Source: Datnioides undecimradiatus (taxonomy: Eukaryota; Chordata; Actinopteri; Lobotiformes; Datnioididae). Taken from it: a stretch of DNA of 64,000 nt. Under the pieces are notes generated by a model, which saw nothing but the letters and a program-made list of their open reading frames with translations, made no database searches and was not told where the DNA came from. The DNA is taken from the NCBI GenBank assembly GCA_008933995.1, contig WARS01000010.1, positions 5,435,001 through 5,499,000 of the forward strand, given 5' to 3'. Shown piece after piece: positions 20,063-32,535 of this stretch (position 1 is its first letter; each line of letters starts with the position of its first letter). The position numbers and the translations under genes are program-made.

Positions 20063-23015
20063 GTAAGAACTTACTTCCCTGTTGAAGTAATACAGTTTCC
20101 CTTGGTGCAGTGGCCTACACAGTGTGAAGTAAATTCACCCAGTGCAGGAGGAATAGAGCAAATATCATATGTTCTTTCATTCTTTAAATATTTTATGTAA
20201 ATGCTTAGAAGACAGTACCAACAACTTGACCACAAACACAGCAGAAACTAAAGATACGTTAGCCTTAATGTTATCCCAGTCAAACTAGTTTAAAAACATA
20301 TTTCACACCCTATAGGAAGAGATACAGATATAGTACAGGGATACCACATATGGTAGGCTCTGATCCTGGACAAACAGAGGCATCATCAGTGAGTGCATTT
20401 ATGTGTATGACTGCCCTGTGCAGACCCTTAACCTGTTCTTGATCAGTGTTGGGATATAGCTTCACACCTCATTATTCATATCCGTGTACACACGATCACA
20501 ATATCCAGGTTTATGATTATCTACCTGCAGGTGCATCTTGACTTCACAACATCGCAACCTCTTTGTTCTGTATGTTCAGAAACCACTTGAAGGCGTTTAC
20601 ATGCCACAGTATCATGGTTTCTATTGGAGTTCTTCAGGTAGAATACCCAGGTTTCTCAAAACCAGGATAAAGCCTCTCCCTGGTTTCTGAAACCAGGATA
20701 TTAGGTATATTTGAACTGAATTGAATACCCCAAAAACCTGATCATAGTAGGTACCTGACCACATGTAAACTCACTCACACAATGTTGTCAGTAACAATGA
20801 CAAGTCAATGTAAAAAGGGTTGATTGGTGTTGTCGCCTCTCTACCGGCCCTACAGGCCCTTCACCATGCTAAGTGCACAATTTCTCTGCTGGAGTATTTA
20901 TACACATCAGTGGTGCTTGGGAAGTACTCCACAGCATATGTTTATAGCCTACGCTACACCACAGAGCTAATCTATTTTAACAGCACAGTGGGTCACACCA
21001 TCTTTTACTGGCCAGATGCAAAATGTGAGCGTGTTTATGCCGAGCTCTCTTTTCAAACTAACTACACTTCTTCACTAAACTGCTGCATTTAAAAAGGCAA
21101 CATGCATATCTGACTCTAGTGTGTGTTCTCATCTGGTTTTCTAGGTTGATCAGCTACTCATCAAACAGAAAGTTGAGCTCGTTGAAGGTAATTCATGTGA
21201 ACTATATCATTTGTGCTGCTTATTCTGTTTAGCACACGTGGCACAGTTTGCAGGGGTCTGTTAGCAATGATTTCGTCTTCCTGTATTGTTCATCTATGCA
21301 GCCCTTGTTGGTTTTGAAAGCAACAACAAGTATGAAGTCCGTAATATCATGGGCCAGAATGTGTTCTATGCTGTTGAGGAGAATGACTGCCTGAGCCGAC
21401 AGTGTTGTGGTCCCATGCGCTCCTTCACCATCCACGTCCTCGACAATTTTGGGCAGGAGGTCATCACTGTCACCAGGCCGCTTAAGTGCATGTCTTGCTT
21501 CTTCCCCTGTTGTCTACAAGAGGTCAGTGAAACCACGTTCAAATGTGTTCAAGTTGTATCCATGAAATTACAGAGCTGGAGGTGGTTTTCATTCATTCCA
21601 TCCATCATTGTTTACATTTTGTGTCATCTAGTTTTACATGTTGCTTTAAACACAATTCTCGTAAGGATACGACAAATCAGACTCTGTTCTCCCACAATTC
21701 TTCTCTCAGCTGGAGGTGCAGGCTCCCCCCGGTAACACAGTGGGGTACATTGTACAACAGTGGCACCCGTTCTCCCCTAAATTTATCGTTGCTAACGAAC
21801 ACACTGAGCCCGTGCTGAAGATCCACGGGCCCTTCTGTGGATGGAGCTGCCTTCCAGATGTTGACTTTGAGGTGGGTTTAGCTAAACACAGAAATCCATT
21901 AAATTTTGTGAAAACCTAACGGGACACAGTAACATTGTCGCCCTCTGGATGTTTTTTTTGTAAGGGATCCTCCTTGTGCTCTGAGGCAGGAAATATGTTT
22001 CCAATCAGAGTGGGCTGTAGCTTGGATGAAGCCATCGAATAGGGCATGCTCTTGTGTGGCACAGTGTGGCCATTGTTCCACGGCTCAGCTGGTTTTATTA
22101 GACTGAGCTGTGAAGGGGATTTGGGTCAGTGATACAGACCTTCTACCAGACCCAGAGGAGGGGTAACTGAAGCATGATATTACCATCTCGGTTCCTCCCT
22201 AGCTGCTTTGAAGTCATTACTGTGGATACAAAACTCAAGTTAATGCGGCAGCAGGCAAAATCCTGCAATTGGATGGGATTATGAATTGTTCCATGATCTC
22301 CTTCCATTAAAACCAAACAAAGTTTAGGGATTGATCTTAATCCTAATACAACACATGTCAGCAAATATTTTTTTTTGTCTTCTCTTTCTGTAGATTTTGA
22401 CAATGGATGAAGTCAGTAAGATTGGGAAAATCAGCAAGCAGTGGACGGGACTTCTTCGAGAAGCATTTACAGATTCAGACAACTTTGGTATCCAGTTCCC
22501 CATGGACCTGGATGTGAAAATGAAGGCTGTAATGATTGGTGCATGTTTTCTCATTGTAAGCAAGTAATAAGCATTTTTATGTCTATGTTTATTTCATGAA
22601 AAAAGTAACACAATTACTTTTTTTGGATGCTCTCATTGTAAATGGGGCTGTAGCCTCATTCTCTTCACTGGCAGTTGGAAATTTCTTGTACCTACCAATT
22701 AATGTACCACTTAGCCTACATTTGTGGGGAAATGTGACCTAAAACCACCCCGATCACCACAAATGCAAAACAGCTTTTTAGAGTAACTGTCTTTACGGCT
22801 CACACTTGGTAAAATTCTCAAATGCAAAGATCACAACATGTTTTCACAGTTAATTAGGGGGTGAGATATCAGTGAATCGATTCTACACTGTGGCTGGTAT
22901 ATTCTAATTGCAAATATCACCAGATCTGTGTCAATTTAATGTTTTGCTTTCCTATTAACACTTCTTTCTTTTTTTTTCTACACAGGATTTCATGTTCTTT
23001 GAAACTACAAACTAG
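19994..23015 (+). CDS. plscr: Phospholipid scramblase, PLSCR1/2-like, six coding exons
   Basis: Coding exons 19994-20062, 21145-21187, 21302-21522, 21710-21871, 22394-22555 and 22986-23015 join in frame to 228 aa, all with GT-AG introns. Family landmarks: [16 protein letters not shown] near the N terminus; [12 protein letters not shown]; a cysteine cluster C100/C103/C107/C108 (MSCFFPCC) in the place of the palmitoylated motif of PLSCR1; [10 protein letters not shown] (176-185) matching the non-classical nuclear import signal; the 12-residue calcium loop [12 protein letters not shown] (192-203); and a C-terminal hydrophobic segment (206-225). Members are tail-anchored, calcium-responsive membrane proteins proposed to move phospholipids across the plasma membrane, and some act in the nucleus. 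It lacks the long proline-rich N-terminal domain of PLSCR1 (about 320 aa). The [15 protein letters not shown] end is PLSCR1/2-like rather than PLSCR4-like. Upstream coding exons are not excluded. Confidence 0.95.
20063..21144 (+). other. Scramblase intron 1 with foldback repeat
   Basis: A 1.08-kb intron. Its middle (20595-20770) carries short terminal inverted repeats and internal palindromes, described separately. The open frame at about 20820-21092 has no recognisable family and lacks splice context. Confidence 0.6.
20595..20770. mobile_element. MITE-like foldback element
   Basis: GTTTACATG at 20595-20603 is mirrored by CATGTAAAC at 20762-20770, giving 9-bp terminal inverted repeats 176 bp apart. 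Inside are a perfect 19-base hairpin, CCTGGTTTC-T-GAAACCAGG (20679-20697), and a direct repeat AAACCAGGATA at 20659-20669 and 20690-20700. This is the structure of a small non-autonomous DNA transposon. No target-site duplication could be confirmed by eye, and the true ends may lie further out, since a related CCAGGTTTATGAT occurs near 20507. Confidence 0.4.
21145..21187 (+). CDS. plscr: Scramblase coding exon 2
   Basis: Acceptor ttttctag. Encodes residues 24-37 ([14 protein letters not shown]) plus the first base of Ala38. Donor gtaatt, phase 1. At 43 bases it is too short for ordinary frame searches and was placed by family homology and splice sites. Confidence 0.92.
21302..21522 (+). CDS. 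plscr: Scramblase coding exon 3
   Basis: Acceptor catctatgcag. Encodes residues 38-111, from [15 protein letters not shown] through [16 protein letters not shown] to the cysteine cluster MSCFFPCC. Donor GAG|gtcagt, phase 0. Confidence 0.95.
21710..21871 (+). CDS. plscr: Scramblase coding exon 4
   Basis: Acceptor ttctctcag. Encodes residues 112-165 of the beta-barrel core, including [20 protein letters not shown] and [15 protein letters not shown]. Donor gtgggt, phase 0. Confidence 0.95.
22394..22555 (+). CDS. plscr: Scramblase coding exon 5
   Basis: Acceptor tttctgtag. Encodes residues 166-219: the nuclear-import-like [10 protein letters not shown], the calcium loop at 192-203 and the start of the hydrophobic C-terminal helix ([14 protein letters not shown]). 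Donor gtaagc, phase 0. Confidence 0.95.
22986..23015 (+). CDS. plscr: Scramblase coding exon 6 (terminal)
   Basis: Acceptor tctacacag. Encodes the last nine residues DFMFFETTN and a TAG stop. The protein ends almost immediately after the membrane helix, so the outward-facing tail is only a few residues, shorter than in human PLSCR1. Confidence 0.92.
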   Translation, partial: DFMFFETTN

Positions 23016-25100
23016 ATGCCAAACTGGATATCCATTAAAGCGTACAACATTCCCGGAAGAACAAAGGCCACAAAGCCATAGTGATCAGTCCCAAAAGCCC
23101 TAACACAGAACAACCTTCAAAAGGATAGTTTCATGAAAGTACCTAAAGGTACCTAAATGTCATAACTTTGCATGAACAATGAAATAGAAGGTTTGTTTTA
23201 GTTTTAGCTGCTCAGGTTGGTTGTTAACACATCACCTGCTGGTGAGCGCACGTTGCAGTGTTCACAGACTTTGTTTTTGAGGAGGTTTTTATTTGTGTTT
23301 ACATTAAGGTTGTTGGGCTCATCTGGGCCCAGAACCTTTAGTTGCTATTTAAAAAAAAACTTGAAGAGAAGAATAACATCCATACACAAGCAAATGGAAA
23401 GGGAACACCACTGCAGGCAAGTGCTGTTATACTGTTTGTGGTTGAAGGACTGGTGTCATAATAATTGGTATGCAAAGGGGGTCAGCCAAATAGCACTTGT
23501 GTAATTTGGTCATATTATTGTTCAAGATGATCATTTTTATACAACACTATGCCTGCAGCTATATTTTGTGAGAACTGAGGGACTCCTCTCATGTAGTAGG
23601 TCATAGTTCAGATATTTAACGCTCTTATTTATATTTTGGTCTGTTTAACAATTTGTCAACATAGAACAAAGTGTGTGTACGTGCACTGCTTTGTATGTGT
23701 GTGTGTATGTGTGTGTGTGTCTGTGCTATGAGTGAACTTGTGTGTAAACTGAAACATAACCTATCATAAGATTAAATAATATTTTCAATGCCATAATAAT
23801 TAAGTATTGACAACCCTGAATAGGTTGCCTACTTGGAAACAGATTGGTTACAACTTGATATCCAGCCCTGGTCTTGTCCACTAGAGGGAGCTAGCTTTTC
23901 ATTTAAGAACAACAACTTATACAGCCCAAATGGACAAACTCAATACTTGCATACGCCATAGATTTTTATTCAAATATTAGTGTCTGATGACATTGTATAT
24001 TTTTGGACAAACTCAGGTTGATGCATGCTACTGTATTATAGTGTTGGATACTGTTGGCTCTGGGAATTACACACCTGATACTATGTTTGTAAAGATAGAT
24101 TCATATGTTGGAGGAGGTTTTGTACATTAAATTATCTAATTATCCATATTTTTCCTATATTTCCTGGTCTATCAACTTGAATTTCAATTGAATTACAAGT
24201 GTCACATTCCTTATCATGACACCTCAACATGTGTCAAAAAAAGCAAAAGTTAATGAAAACCTTATGTTATTAATTAAATGGCCATTGATACTGTCGTGTA
24301 CCATGCTCCATTGCAAAATTCAAATATTGGTATCATTCAGATTGGGGATGGTATAAACTAAAATACTGTAGCAAAAATATTGTTTATTCATGTGCTCTTT
24401 TGTACCATTGTGAAAAACAAAATGTTTACCTCCACATGTATGTCAGCACTGGTTCTAAAGAAAAGGGAAAATATCCATCTTAAGTAAATTATGAACAGAT
24501 ATTGAGTCTTAAAAGCTAAGGCTTTTATTTTTGTAAAAAGTATTAGTAACTGCCAGTAGAAAGAGCTAATATTTTCAGTGTAAAGTTTTCCGTGTCAACA
24601 GTGTCTTTTAAAATACTGACTTTTGTTTGTAGATTTCCCAAAAATGGATTTATCTCACCCTTTACGAGCAGCAACTTGCTTTTAAGGCTAAGTATATGAT
24701 TAAGTACTTTAGATGGATGTTTTTTGAGGGTTATTTTCCCTTTCCATGGCTTTGGTTGTTGAGAAACCATTCAATTTAAGTAAATGTGAATTACATTCTT
24801 GCCACATAGATAAACCTGGTCATCTGGCATGTCTTGTTTGGGTGAAAGCATTAATAGTGTACGATGCTGGCGTTACATCTTCTGAAGGCTCTTTGATTGT
24901 GTTTAAAAGCCAAAAATTTAGGTCAGAATGTGATATATATATGTACAACAGTTAAAGTACTTACTTATTCTTCTACTTTTGCACTAATACTGTGAACTAA
25001 TAGACATTTTAGTCATGCAATGAATGCAAACTCTGTGAGCTAAGCTTAAATTGTGCAAATAGTCCATAGAAACACTTCAATAAAAAATAATATTGTCATG
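23016..25100 (+). other. Putative scramblase 3' UTR
   Basis: No gene lies in this AT-rich 2-kb stretch. It contains a (TG)n tract at about 23695-23724 and ends near an AATAAA at 25079-25084 followed by a TG/T-rich segment. It therefore reads best as a long 3' UTR, but earlier ATTAAA-type sites could also be used. A stem of AAGCTTTTTT (25559-25568) with AAAAAAGCTT (25588-25597) lies further downstream. Confidence 0.4.
25079..25084 (+). terminator. Candidate poly(A) signal of the scramblase gene
   Basis: AATAAA followed within 30 bases by tgtcatgtgtgcagttcttt, a G/U-rich downstream element. It lies 2.06 kb after the stop codon. Confidence 0.4.
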
Positions 25101-28100
25101 TGTGCAGTTCTTTTGATTTTTGTTTATTTAAATCCATTTAGTATTGAACATCCCTGAACAACAGAAAATATTTTTTGAAGCATTTGCACTCATCAAGGTC
25201 TATACTCCTTTCAATCAGTTTGTTAGTGTTACGATGGTCAGACCTTGTAAATGGCCATGTAAATCCACTGAAACTTGCTTGTTAATTAGTTGAGTTTTTC
25301 TACCTCCGGTATTTGCCACCTTCACCTTTTTGAAGCAGTTTCATTGAATGGTCCAGGTGAAATGTAAATGTAATTTTTCTTGGTGCTGAAAAAAAATCTG
25401 CTTTGGAGGATAATTGATTGGACCGATAACATCAAACACAGATGTCCTTGAGGGATAACATGAAAAGGGAAATAAGAACATTTCATTTTCTTCCTTTTCA
25501 AATAAGCCATTAACCTGAAGGTGTAACCTAAAGAACTCTAATTTAAAATGGCCTTTTTAAGCTTTTTTTTAAAATCACACATCAATGAAAAAAGCTTCTT
25601 TAGGGCAGAGTAAAGAGCGAGGTTGCTGTTTCTGTTGTAGTTCGGAAGTATTTCTGAGAGGCAGAACAATTTCATTATCCGGCTTAAAAAAAAACCACTA
25701 CTGTGGAAATATTCTCCAACATTTCAGTGAAGCTGATGTCAGTCAGTATTAATGGATTTTGTCAAAACTCCACTGTTCTACTGATCACTCTTACAATGCA
25801 AAACATTTTGGAGGCTATATGTTGTATAGAAATTTTCAGTGAACACACTGCACTGCATCTGAGACTTTCTGTAACAAATTTCTGTGAGCTATGACAAATG
25901 ACAAACAAATAGCACATGGAACAATGATAATTTTACACATTTCTTGCCATGGTTTTCTGGAACATATGACACAGCAGTGCTATAGTTAATGAAAGCTGTG
26001 GTTGGAAAACCTTGTGAACTGTGGAGGCCAGAGAGGATATGGATAGTGATAGGATTTCTTCTTCTGTTTTAACATGATCATGAGAACATTTTAGTCATGC
26101 AATCATTGTGGTGAATGGATGGCAAAGACACTCTGTCGGTTGGTCTGTCTTTTTAGTTATCCTGATCACCTATGATTAGGTCACAAGTCTAATTCATCAG
26201 TACAAACATTTATGACAAAATACCTGCAAAAGCATTTGCAAATGCAAACAGGGCAAAGGTGGTAAACACTGTAACTGCTAAACATTAGCATGATAACGTT
26301 TTGTTTTTTTGTTTTGTAATTTTTGTAATATTTTGATATGCATTTGGATCCAGGTCTAATTGCATTAAAATTTACATTATGACAGACGGACAAATGCATA
26401 ATTTAATTCTAGTAAGAGCAGAGGTTCATAAGAATCTAGGGATCTAAACCAAAGACTAAACATTTGTTCCCTGCCCCCAAGGATTCAAGTTACCTATGGA
26501 ACACTGCCAAAAGTAAAAGTACATAAGCCGTAACACATGAAGCTGTCTTTCAGCTACACTTTCCTTTGTTTCTGCTGTTTCTTGACCACTATTTCTACAG
26601 TTGCATTGACTTTGGTGCTTGGTGCCATAAAGTATTCAACTGCCACCTGTGAACTCTTAGTGACCCCACATTACAAATAACTTCACTGGTAACTTTGTCC
26701 AGATAAAAATCAGTTCAGAAACAGCTGTAGTCTGCAGCGATTAATGTTAGTGTACCCCTCCTTTCTGAGTGGACCGTGGAGACTTCCTTCCAAATAAGCC
26801 TCTCTACGGATATTCAGTAACGGAATGTTCATTTTTGGATTTGCGGGAATTGTGTTGTAAGATAACATGTTACTGAGAAACTTTCAACATTTGGTATGAA
26901 TTCAACATCCAGACCACACACGTGATGTCACTGATGTCACTGCAGCGGTGATTTGCTGGCTGAGGTGTCCCAGACTGGGAAAAACACAGATGTTTTCTCC
27001 AACTACAGTATATGGGGTTCTGTTTCAGGCAACATCCCATTTCATTGAGTACTCTTGTAATTATACACATATTACAGCTTTGCAGCCCATAAAATGTGTG
27101 ATAATTTTGTGTTACACATCTTTAAAAATGACACAATTGACTACATAAGTGATTTTGAAGTCTGGTAGGCAGGAGACGCAAACAAACAATGCAAACTAAC
27201 ATGCATTGCCTCAGTGATTAAAGCAGACATGTCAGTTGGGGCAACTAGCCACATGTTTCCACGGCTGACACATTCAGAAGCTGCAGGCTGAGGTTTCTCT
27301 ATTGTTTGTTTCAAACTGTTACAACTACAGGGCTGAATTTTACATCTTATTGTGCAGGCTGATTGGGTCTGTTTTGTGTAAGTATGCCCTTTTGCAGTTA
27401 CAATAACAAATCAGTGAAAGCAGAGTCATAAAGAAAACTATATTTAAATCATATTTCTGGCCAATGTGAAGCAAAAATACTCTACTGATTACTTTTGGAG
27501 CCCGACAAACTCTCAGAACTAATCTGAGACTTACTACATCAGCGTACAGTATCAGGAATTTCTGGCATCTGTGCTTTGAACCCACTTTGACAAACAAATG
27601 GCTTAAGAAACATCTGTGCAAATGCAGCCTAGGAAAACACCATATACATACAAAAGGAGGAAGCGAGCACATGTAATATATAACATGGGGGATGGTTATT
27701 TACTTTTACACTGGCATTCCTGAGAACAAATCAAAGACTCAGGACCTTTTAAATCCCACCAACAGTGTCACCTAATAGTGATGCTCATACTTAAATTATT
27801 AGGAAATGCATTTGGACTGATTTTTTTAATCAACTGTAGAGACTGTAATGAGGAAACTAAGTATTTAATTTGCTTAAATGTATTTTATGGTTATGGTTAA
27901 GTATTCGTCTTGATTAAACAGGCAATAGACAAGTTTTTTACTTAATTTATTGTGAATAAATGCAGTGTTTCTCTATTAATGTCTCTCTTACTGTGTAATT
28001 CTGTCTGCCACCAGGTACAATTTCCTGGCAAAATCTCATCGTCCTGCTTTTATGTCTCCATCAGAGAATAAATGAAGGAATAAACTTGTGATTTTCTCCT

Positions 28101-31100
28101 GTTTTCTTCTACTCCCATCTCCACCCTGATGCCAACCCCTGCTGTAGTTACTGTTTGCATGAAGCAATACTCAAGCTATGTTATTACTCCAGATACTAAG
28201 ATGTGCCTACGTGTAGGCAGTTTCAAAACATGTGTACACTCCTCCTCTCCTCTGATGAATATATCAGCACATGTACAGTCAAGTGGGGAAACAGTGGAGG
28301 CTCCACTGACCAAAGACCACATACCTGTCACTCTGCACATTTTAAAGTCCAATGTGCAGGTGCACCTTTCTTTCAAGAGGAGGGTGAGATGACAGTCGGA
28401 TTTGCTTAATCATGTGACAGCCAAAGAGCACTTAATGATTAATTAGGAGACTAAATACACATTTGTTCGCATATTATGCAAAGTTTAATGAGCAAAAGTG
28501 GAGTTGGTTGTGCCCAAATGCACTAGGACCATGCAGAGTAGGCAATGCATAGACTGTTTTAAGATGGCCCTGAGTGTTAAAGCAGCTAGTCCTCCATGCA
28601 GGACACAAGACCTGAAAACTTTAAACTTGATTTAAAGTCATGCACCGTACTCTAGAGCTAACCACCCCTATCTAAATGGTTAAAACATCGTCAGTGAATG
28701 GAGTTTAGGCAACAAAGCATTTCCTCCAAACTGTGTTTGGCAAGGGCAAAGTAGTACCAGTAATGCATAAACATTTTTATGGCAATAAGGTGCAGGCAGG
28801 ATTAAAGTAAGGTTGAATCCTCCTCTCTTCAACCTACTTGGAAGATTTTTTTAAAACCTTGTGGTTTTAACATGGCTGCCTAATGATGACATTCAAATGA
28901 AAGGCTGGCAAAAGAGCTCATTATGTGTAATTTTGAAGGAACACTGCCCTAAAACCCCAGTCTATCCAGTAGAAATGCAAATTTATAGGACTGAAACTCA
29001 CACAGGTTTGAAAATTGCAAACATCTTCAACTGCATTTAATATAATTTGCTGCTCACATCTTTACTGTAGCTCAGACTACTTGCTTGTAGTCTGAGACAA
29101 TAGATGAAAGACCGCCCATGATCAAAGTGAATTAATCCATGTCAAACTGCTTTCCCCTCTGTGCGGTCAGACTCTGCGCTGACTTTAAAACTGTGCTTGC
29201 TGTGCTTGTTAAAAGTTCTTTGGTGTTAGATTAAATGTGGTGTTGATGAAATCCCTTCTCTCGCCCCTTTCCAGCAACCCCTGGACCACACCCTGAGCCA
29301 AGGGATGCACTGTGGCCTCCGAAGTGGGACCATCATAAACACAACAGGGCCAGGGATGACGTAAAGACAAATTCTCTTGAAGATGAGCTAACAGGGGGAA
29401 AGGAGTGCTGCCCTTTCCATTGATCTGGACTAGTAATTAAACTTTCTGTGAAGTGATCAAAGCATATGGGATCAAAATAAAACCCATTCTTTTACAATCA
29501 TGGTGCAATTGTGGGTTCTGAAGCAGGGTTTAGGGGACCAAGTGACTCACCAGTGCAATTGCAAAACCATCCGGTTGTACCACCAAAAGAGGGTTACGTC
29601 CAAAATAGAGTAGAAAGTAGAAAGAAATCCAAGGTGTGTCCCAACCACTGATGGTTATGTGTTTTCCCATGTGCCTATTTTTTTTGGAACCAAGGACTCT
29701 TTCCTTTCATGGGATTTTTTTTTGTTATGATCGATATTTGGCATCTTCTTTACAGCCCACCTCCCTAATGACTCCTCTGTTTCTTTCTAAGCTTGATTAA
29801 ATTTAAACAGTGCATATAAACCCGTGGTCTCCACAGCAGTGCTGAGAATAGAGCGTCATCAGGAAGCTGCAACACTGTTTAGTCTTTTACTAATACAGGG
29901 ACAGTGGAGGCTGGAGGCTTGTGTGTTTTATTTGGCACCGAAATGAGCCAAAATAAAAATGCCGGCTCAAGAGCACACCACCTGTGCTGTTGAAGGGTTC
30001 CACACACTCTGTACTTCCTTTTTAGGTTGATAAACAGCTGTATTCAGCTGTACATCTTTCTATGCTGCATTCCAAAGTCGGCTATGCTTTACTGATACTC
30101 ACACAGGTATAAGATGGGGCTTCTTACATACACCTCTGTGTCCCAAGAAGCTTGTGGCTTCCTAACTTCATCCTCACCCCACTTACCACAGTAGTCTCCC
30201 TAAAATCTGTATCCACCAACTTTTGCATAATTAAGTGTAATTTTCTCACCCACACCATGCCCCAGATTTAATTAGTGCCACCACCGTGAGCACTTAAAAC
30301 ATGTCATGTGTCTGCAAATCCTGACCAAAAAAGGTACAGTGAAAGGCTGAGTGGCATTGTGTTTCTCTACAGTATCTCACATCTAAAAGTAGAAGCCTCT
30401 GATGGGATATGAAAGTGCTCATATAACTTTAGCGTGTAATCAAAACCAGAGGACATTTAACTGGCTACTCCAAATGTTCGGTGGGTGTTCGGACTTGAGC
30501 CAGCGAATTGAAGCAAGATGCAGCGTATTCCCTATAGCATGCTGCCAAGATCCAGCACGCGGTTCTGTACCGCAAACACTTAGTTACATTTTCCAGCTGC
30601 TGAGAGTTCCCCCAGCAACTCGTAGGGGCAAAAATCCCTCTTAGTTATTAGTCAGCGTTCAGGCGTTTGATTGTAAATAATATAATTGATATATCTGCAA
30701 AATTGGGTTAACACTGTGTTGTTTTAATTTATCTTGTGTTTGTCCGAGTTTCACAGTAAGGCGGACGAGCCTTTTTGCTAAACGTGTTTCTATTTGAGAG
30801 ACAGGCGGTGTGAGTTTAAGTGGTAATTTTCTCATTACACACTAGTTTCAGTTTACATGTCTTCCCAGCGATTAGTACCGTAACAGAATGTCTGAGCTCC
30901 AAGTGTGTTGAGTCCTCTGGCACGGCTGTACATATTCAGGGTTTATCAGGGCCTCAATGGAAAGATGTAATTTATCTCATAAAAAAAAAAAAACAACAGT
31001 TCTTCTACTCCCTCTGCATTCAAAACCATGAACCCGATGATGTCATTAAGTAAAACAGTCTGGGCACTGGCAGCCATGGCGACTGCTATGCAAAGTGTTT

Positions 31101-31560
31101 GCCAGACAGGAATGGTTTGAGCCGGGGGGCAAGGCTGTTACGACTAATAAAGAATAAAGGACGCAAATGAGACAAAGCATTGGTTTCAAGGTCAGCTAAG
31201 ACACAGGGAGACAATCTGGTGGTAAATGGGAGCTGGATTTAATGTCTGGTTTCTGTTTTTCCCTTCATTTCTCCCTCGTCTGTGTGTGTGTGTGTGTGCG
31301 TGTGTGTGTCTGTTGCTGTAGGGAAGCAGGAGGAACAGTTAACTGTTTCATATACTGTTAGCTACAGCGATGTATTAGTTGTAGGTAAAAATTAATAAAT
31401 AAATGTAGAAACGTCCAGAGCTGCTGAACAGGGTAATATTTAGAGAAAGGAGTCTGAATGTCAAATTTAGAATCACTAACCTTCCTAACCTACAATGGCT
31501 CTAATACACCGATGTAGTCACTAGCTAGATGGGGTCATGGTGTTATAGATGTACCATTAC
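25101..31560. other. Intergenic between the scramblase gene and plod2
   Basis: No gene is supported. Frames of 60-110 codons occur by chance in this AT-rich DNA. A splice-like segment with an open frame lies at 29275-29423 and is noted as a weak candidate. A (TG)n tract is at 31281-31309 and an A13 run at about 30980. Confidence 0.5.
31281..31309. repeat. (TG)n microsatellite
   Basis: TG dinucleotide repeat interrupted once by CG, 29 bases, intergenic. Confidence 0.9.
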
Positions 31561-31780
31561 ATCCAATGGTGGAAAACAGAGGTGAACTCATTAGCTGATT
31601 GATTGGCAGAATATTTGGCTGATTCATTGATTATTTAAAAAGAAGCTAATCGACATGTTTATTGCGAGATTATCTAACAAATACAGTCTTTACACTATAG
31701 TCACAACTATCCAGAGGTCAAAGTGTCATCTTCAAATTTCTCATTTGGTCCTGACTGAAGGTGAAAACACAAAATGATTT

Positions 31781-32165
31781 ACTTGAGTTAAGTTATAGAG
31801 TAAATATAAGTAAATCAGCAAGTTGTTACATCTGAGAAGCTAAAACCTTGAAATGTTTCAATTAATTAGTAATTAAAAGAATCACTGAAATTTTTTGATA
31901 GATGAATAAACTTAGTGATTAATTGATTGATGGTTTAAGCTACAAGTTTTTATACTGTTGAGAGAATTTATTGCACATTCTTGTTTTATCTAAAATCTTA
32001 ATTTACAACACCTTCATACAACTTCCAACACATTACAATGCTACAAACATGCTAATCTATTACTAATATACATGTTGTACTCCTGACACTTAAAGTACAT
32101 TTTTCTGTTTAAACTGAAGGGATCTATTGTAACGAAATATATTTACTCTATAACTTAACTTAAGT
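31781..32165. repeat. 27-bp near-perfect inverted repeat flanking a 331-bp loop
   Basis: Positions 31781-31807 and 32139-32165 are reverse complements at 26 of 27 bases (arm 1 begins ACTTGAGTTAAGTTATAG). The arms contain the ACTT(A/G)AGT motifs seen in common fish foldback repeats that begin with a GGTGGAA-like sequence; tggtggaaaacag occurs at about 31567. The structure ends about 300 bp before the plod2 promoter. It is most likely a decayed MITE or the product of two opposed insertions. Confidence 0.55.
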
Positions 32166-32435
32166 AGAGTATCTGAATATTTACAGTTCGTTTTCATGCT
32201 ATGTATCAACATATTGAAAAAAGGGACAAGTGGTGGATAGTCTATGATCTGAAACAGGCAAGAAATAGCTAAAAGAGCAAATAATACATCTTAATACAGA
32301 GTGCTGAACACTGTCGTGTTTAAAATCTGAGTTTGAACTTCTATTCCGCGGTTTACACTAATGAAGCTGAATGAAAAGTGTGTTATGCGCAGGGCTTAGA
32401 GGGGGAGTAGCGCTGGTCGGACAGGCGCTGGGTGT

Positions 32436-32535
32436 TTAGGGGGGAGGGGACCGGGGGAGGGGTATTAAACGAGGGCAGTGGTGGGGGTTCAGATAAAGCT
32501 GTACTTAGTCACACTTTTTGCGCAGGACGTGCCTG
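32436..32535 (+). promoter_or_regulatory. Putative plod2 core promoter
   Basis: G-rich boxes (GGGGGGAGGGG and GGGGGAGGGG, 32436-32462) of the Sp1/KLF/MAZ type directly precede a TATA-like TATTAAA at 32463-32469. This predicts a start near 32495 and a 5' UTR of about 390 bases. An ACGTG hypoxia-response core lies at 32527-32531 (GGACGTGCC). Two more RCGTG cores on the minus strand occur at 32634-32638 and 32864-32868. PLOD2 is an established HIF-1 target in mammals, so the core at 32527 is a reasonable candidate, though RCGTG is a short motif. Confidence 0.45.

Noticed and set aside
20820-21092. 90-codon frame in scramblase intron 1
   Set aside because: Does not match any PLSCR segment, and exons 1 and 2 already join seamlessly in frame.
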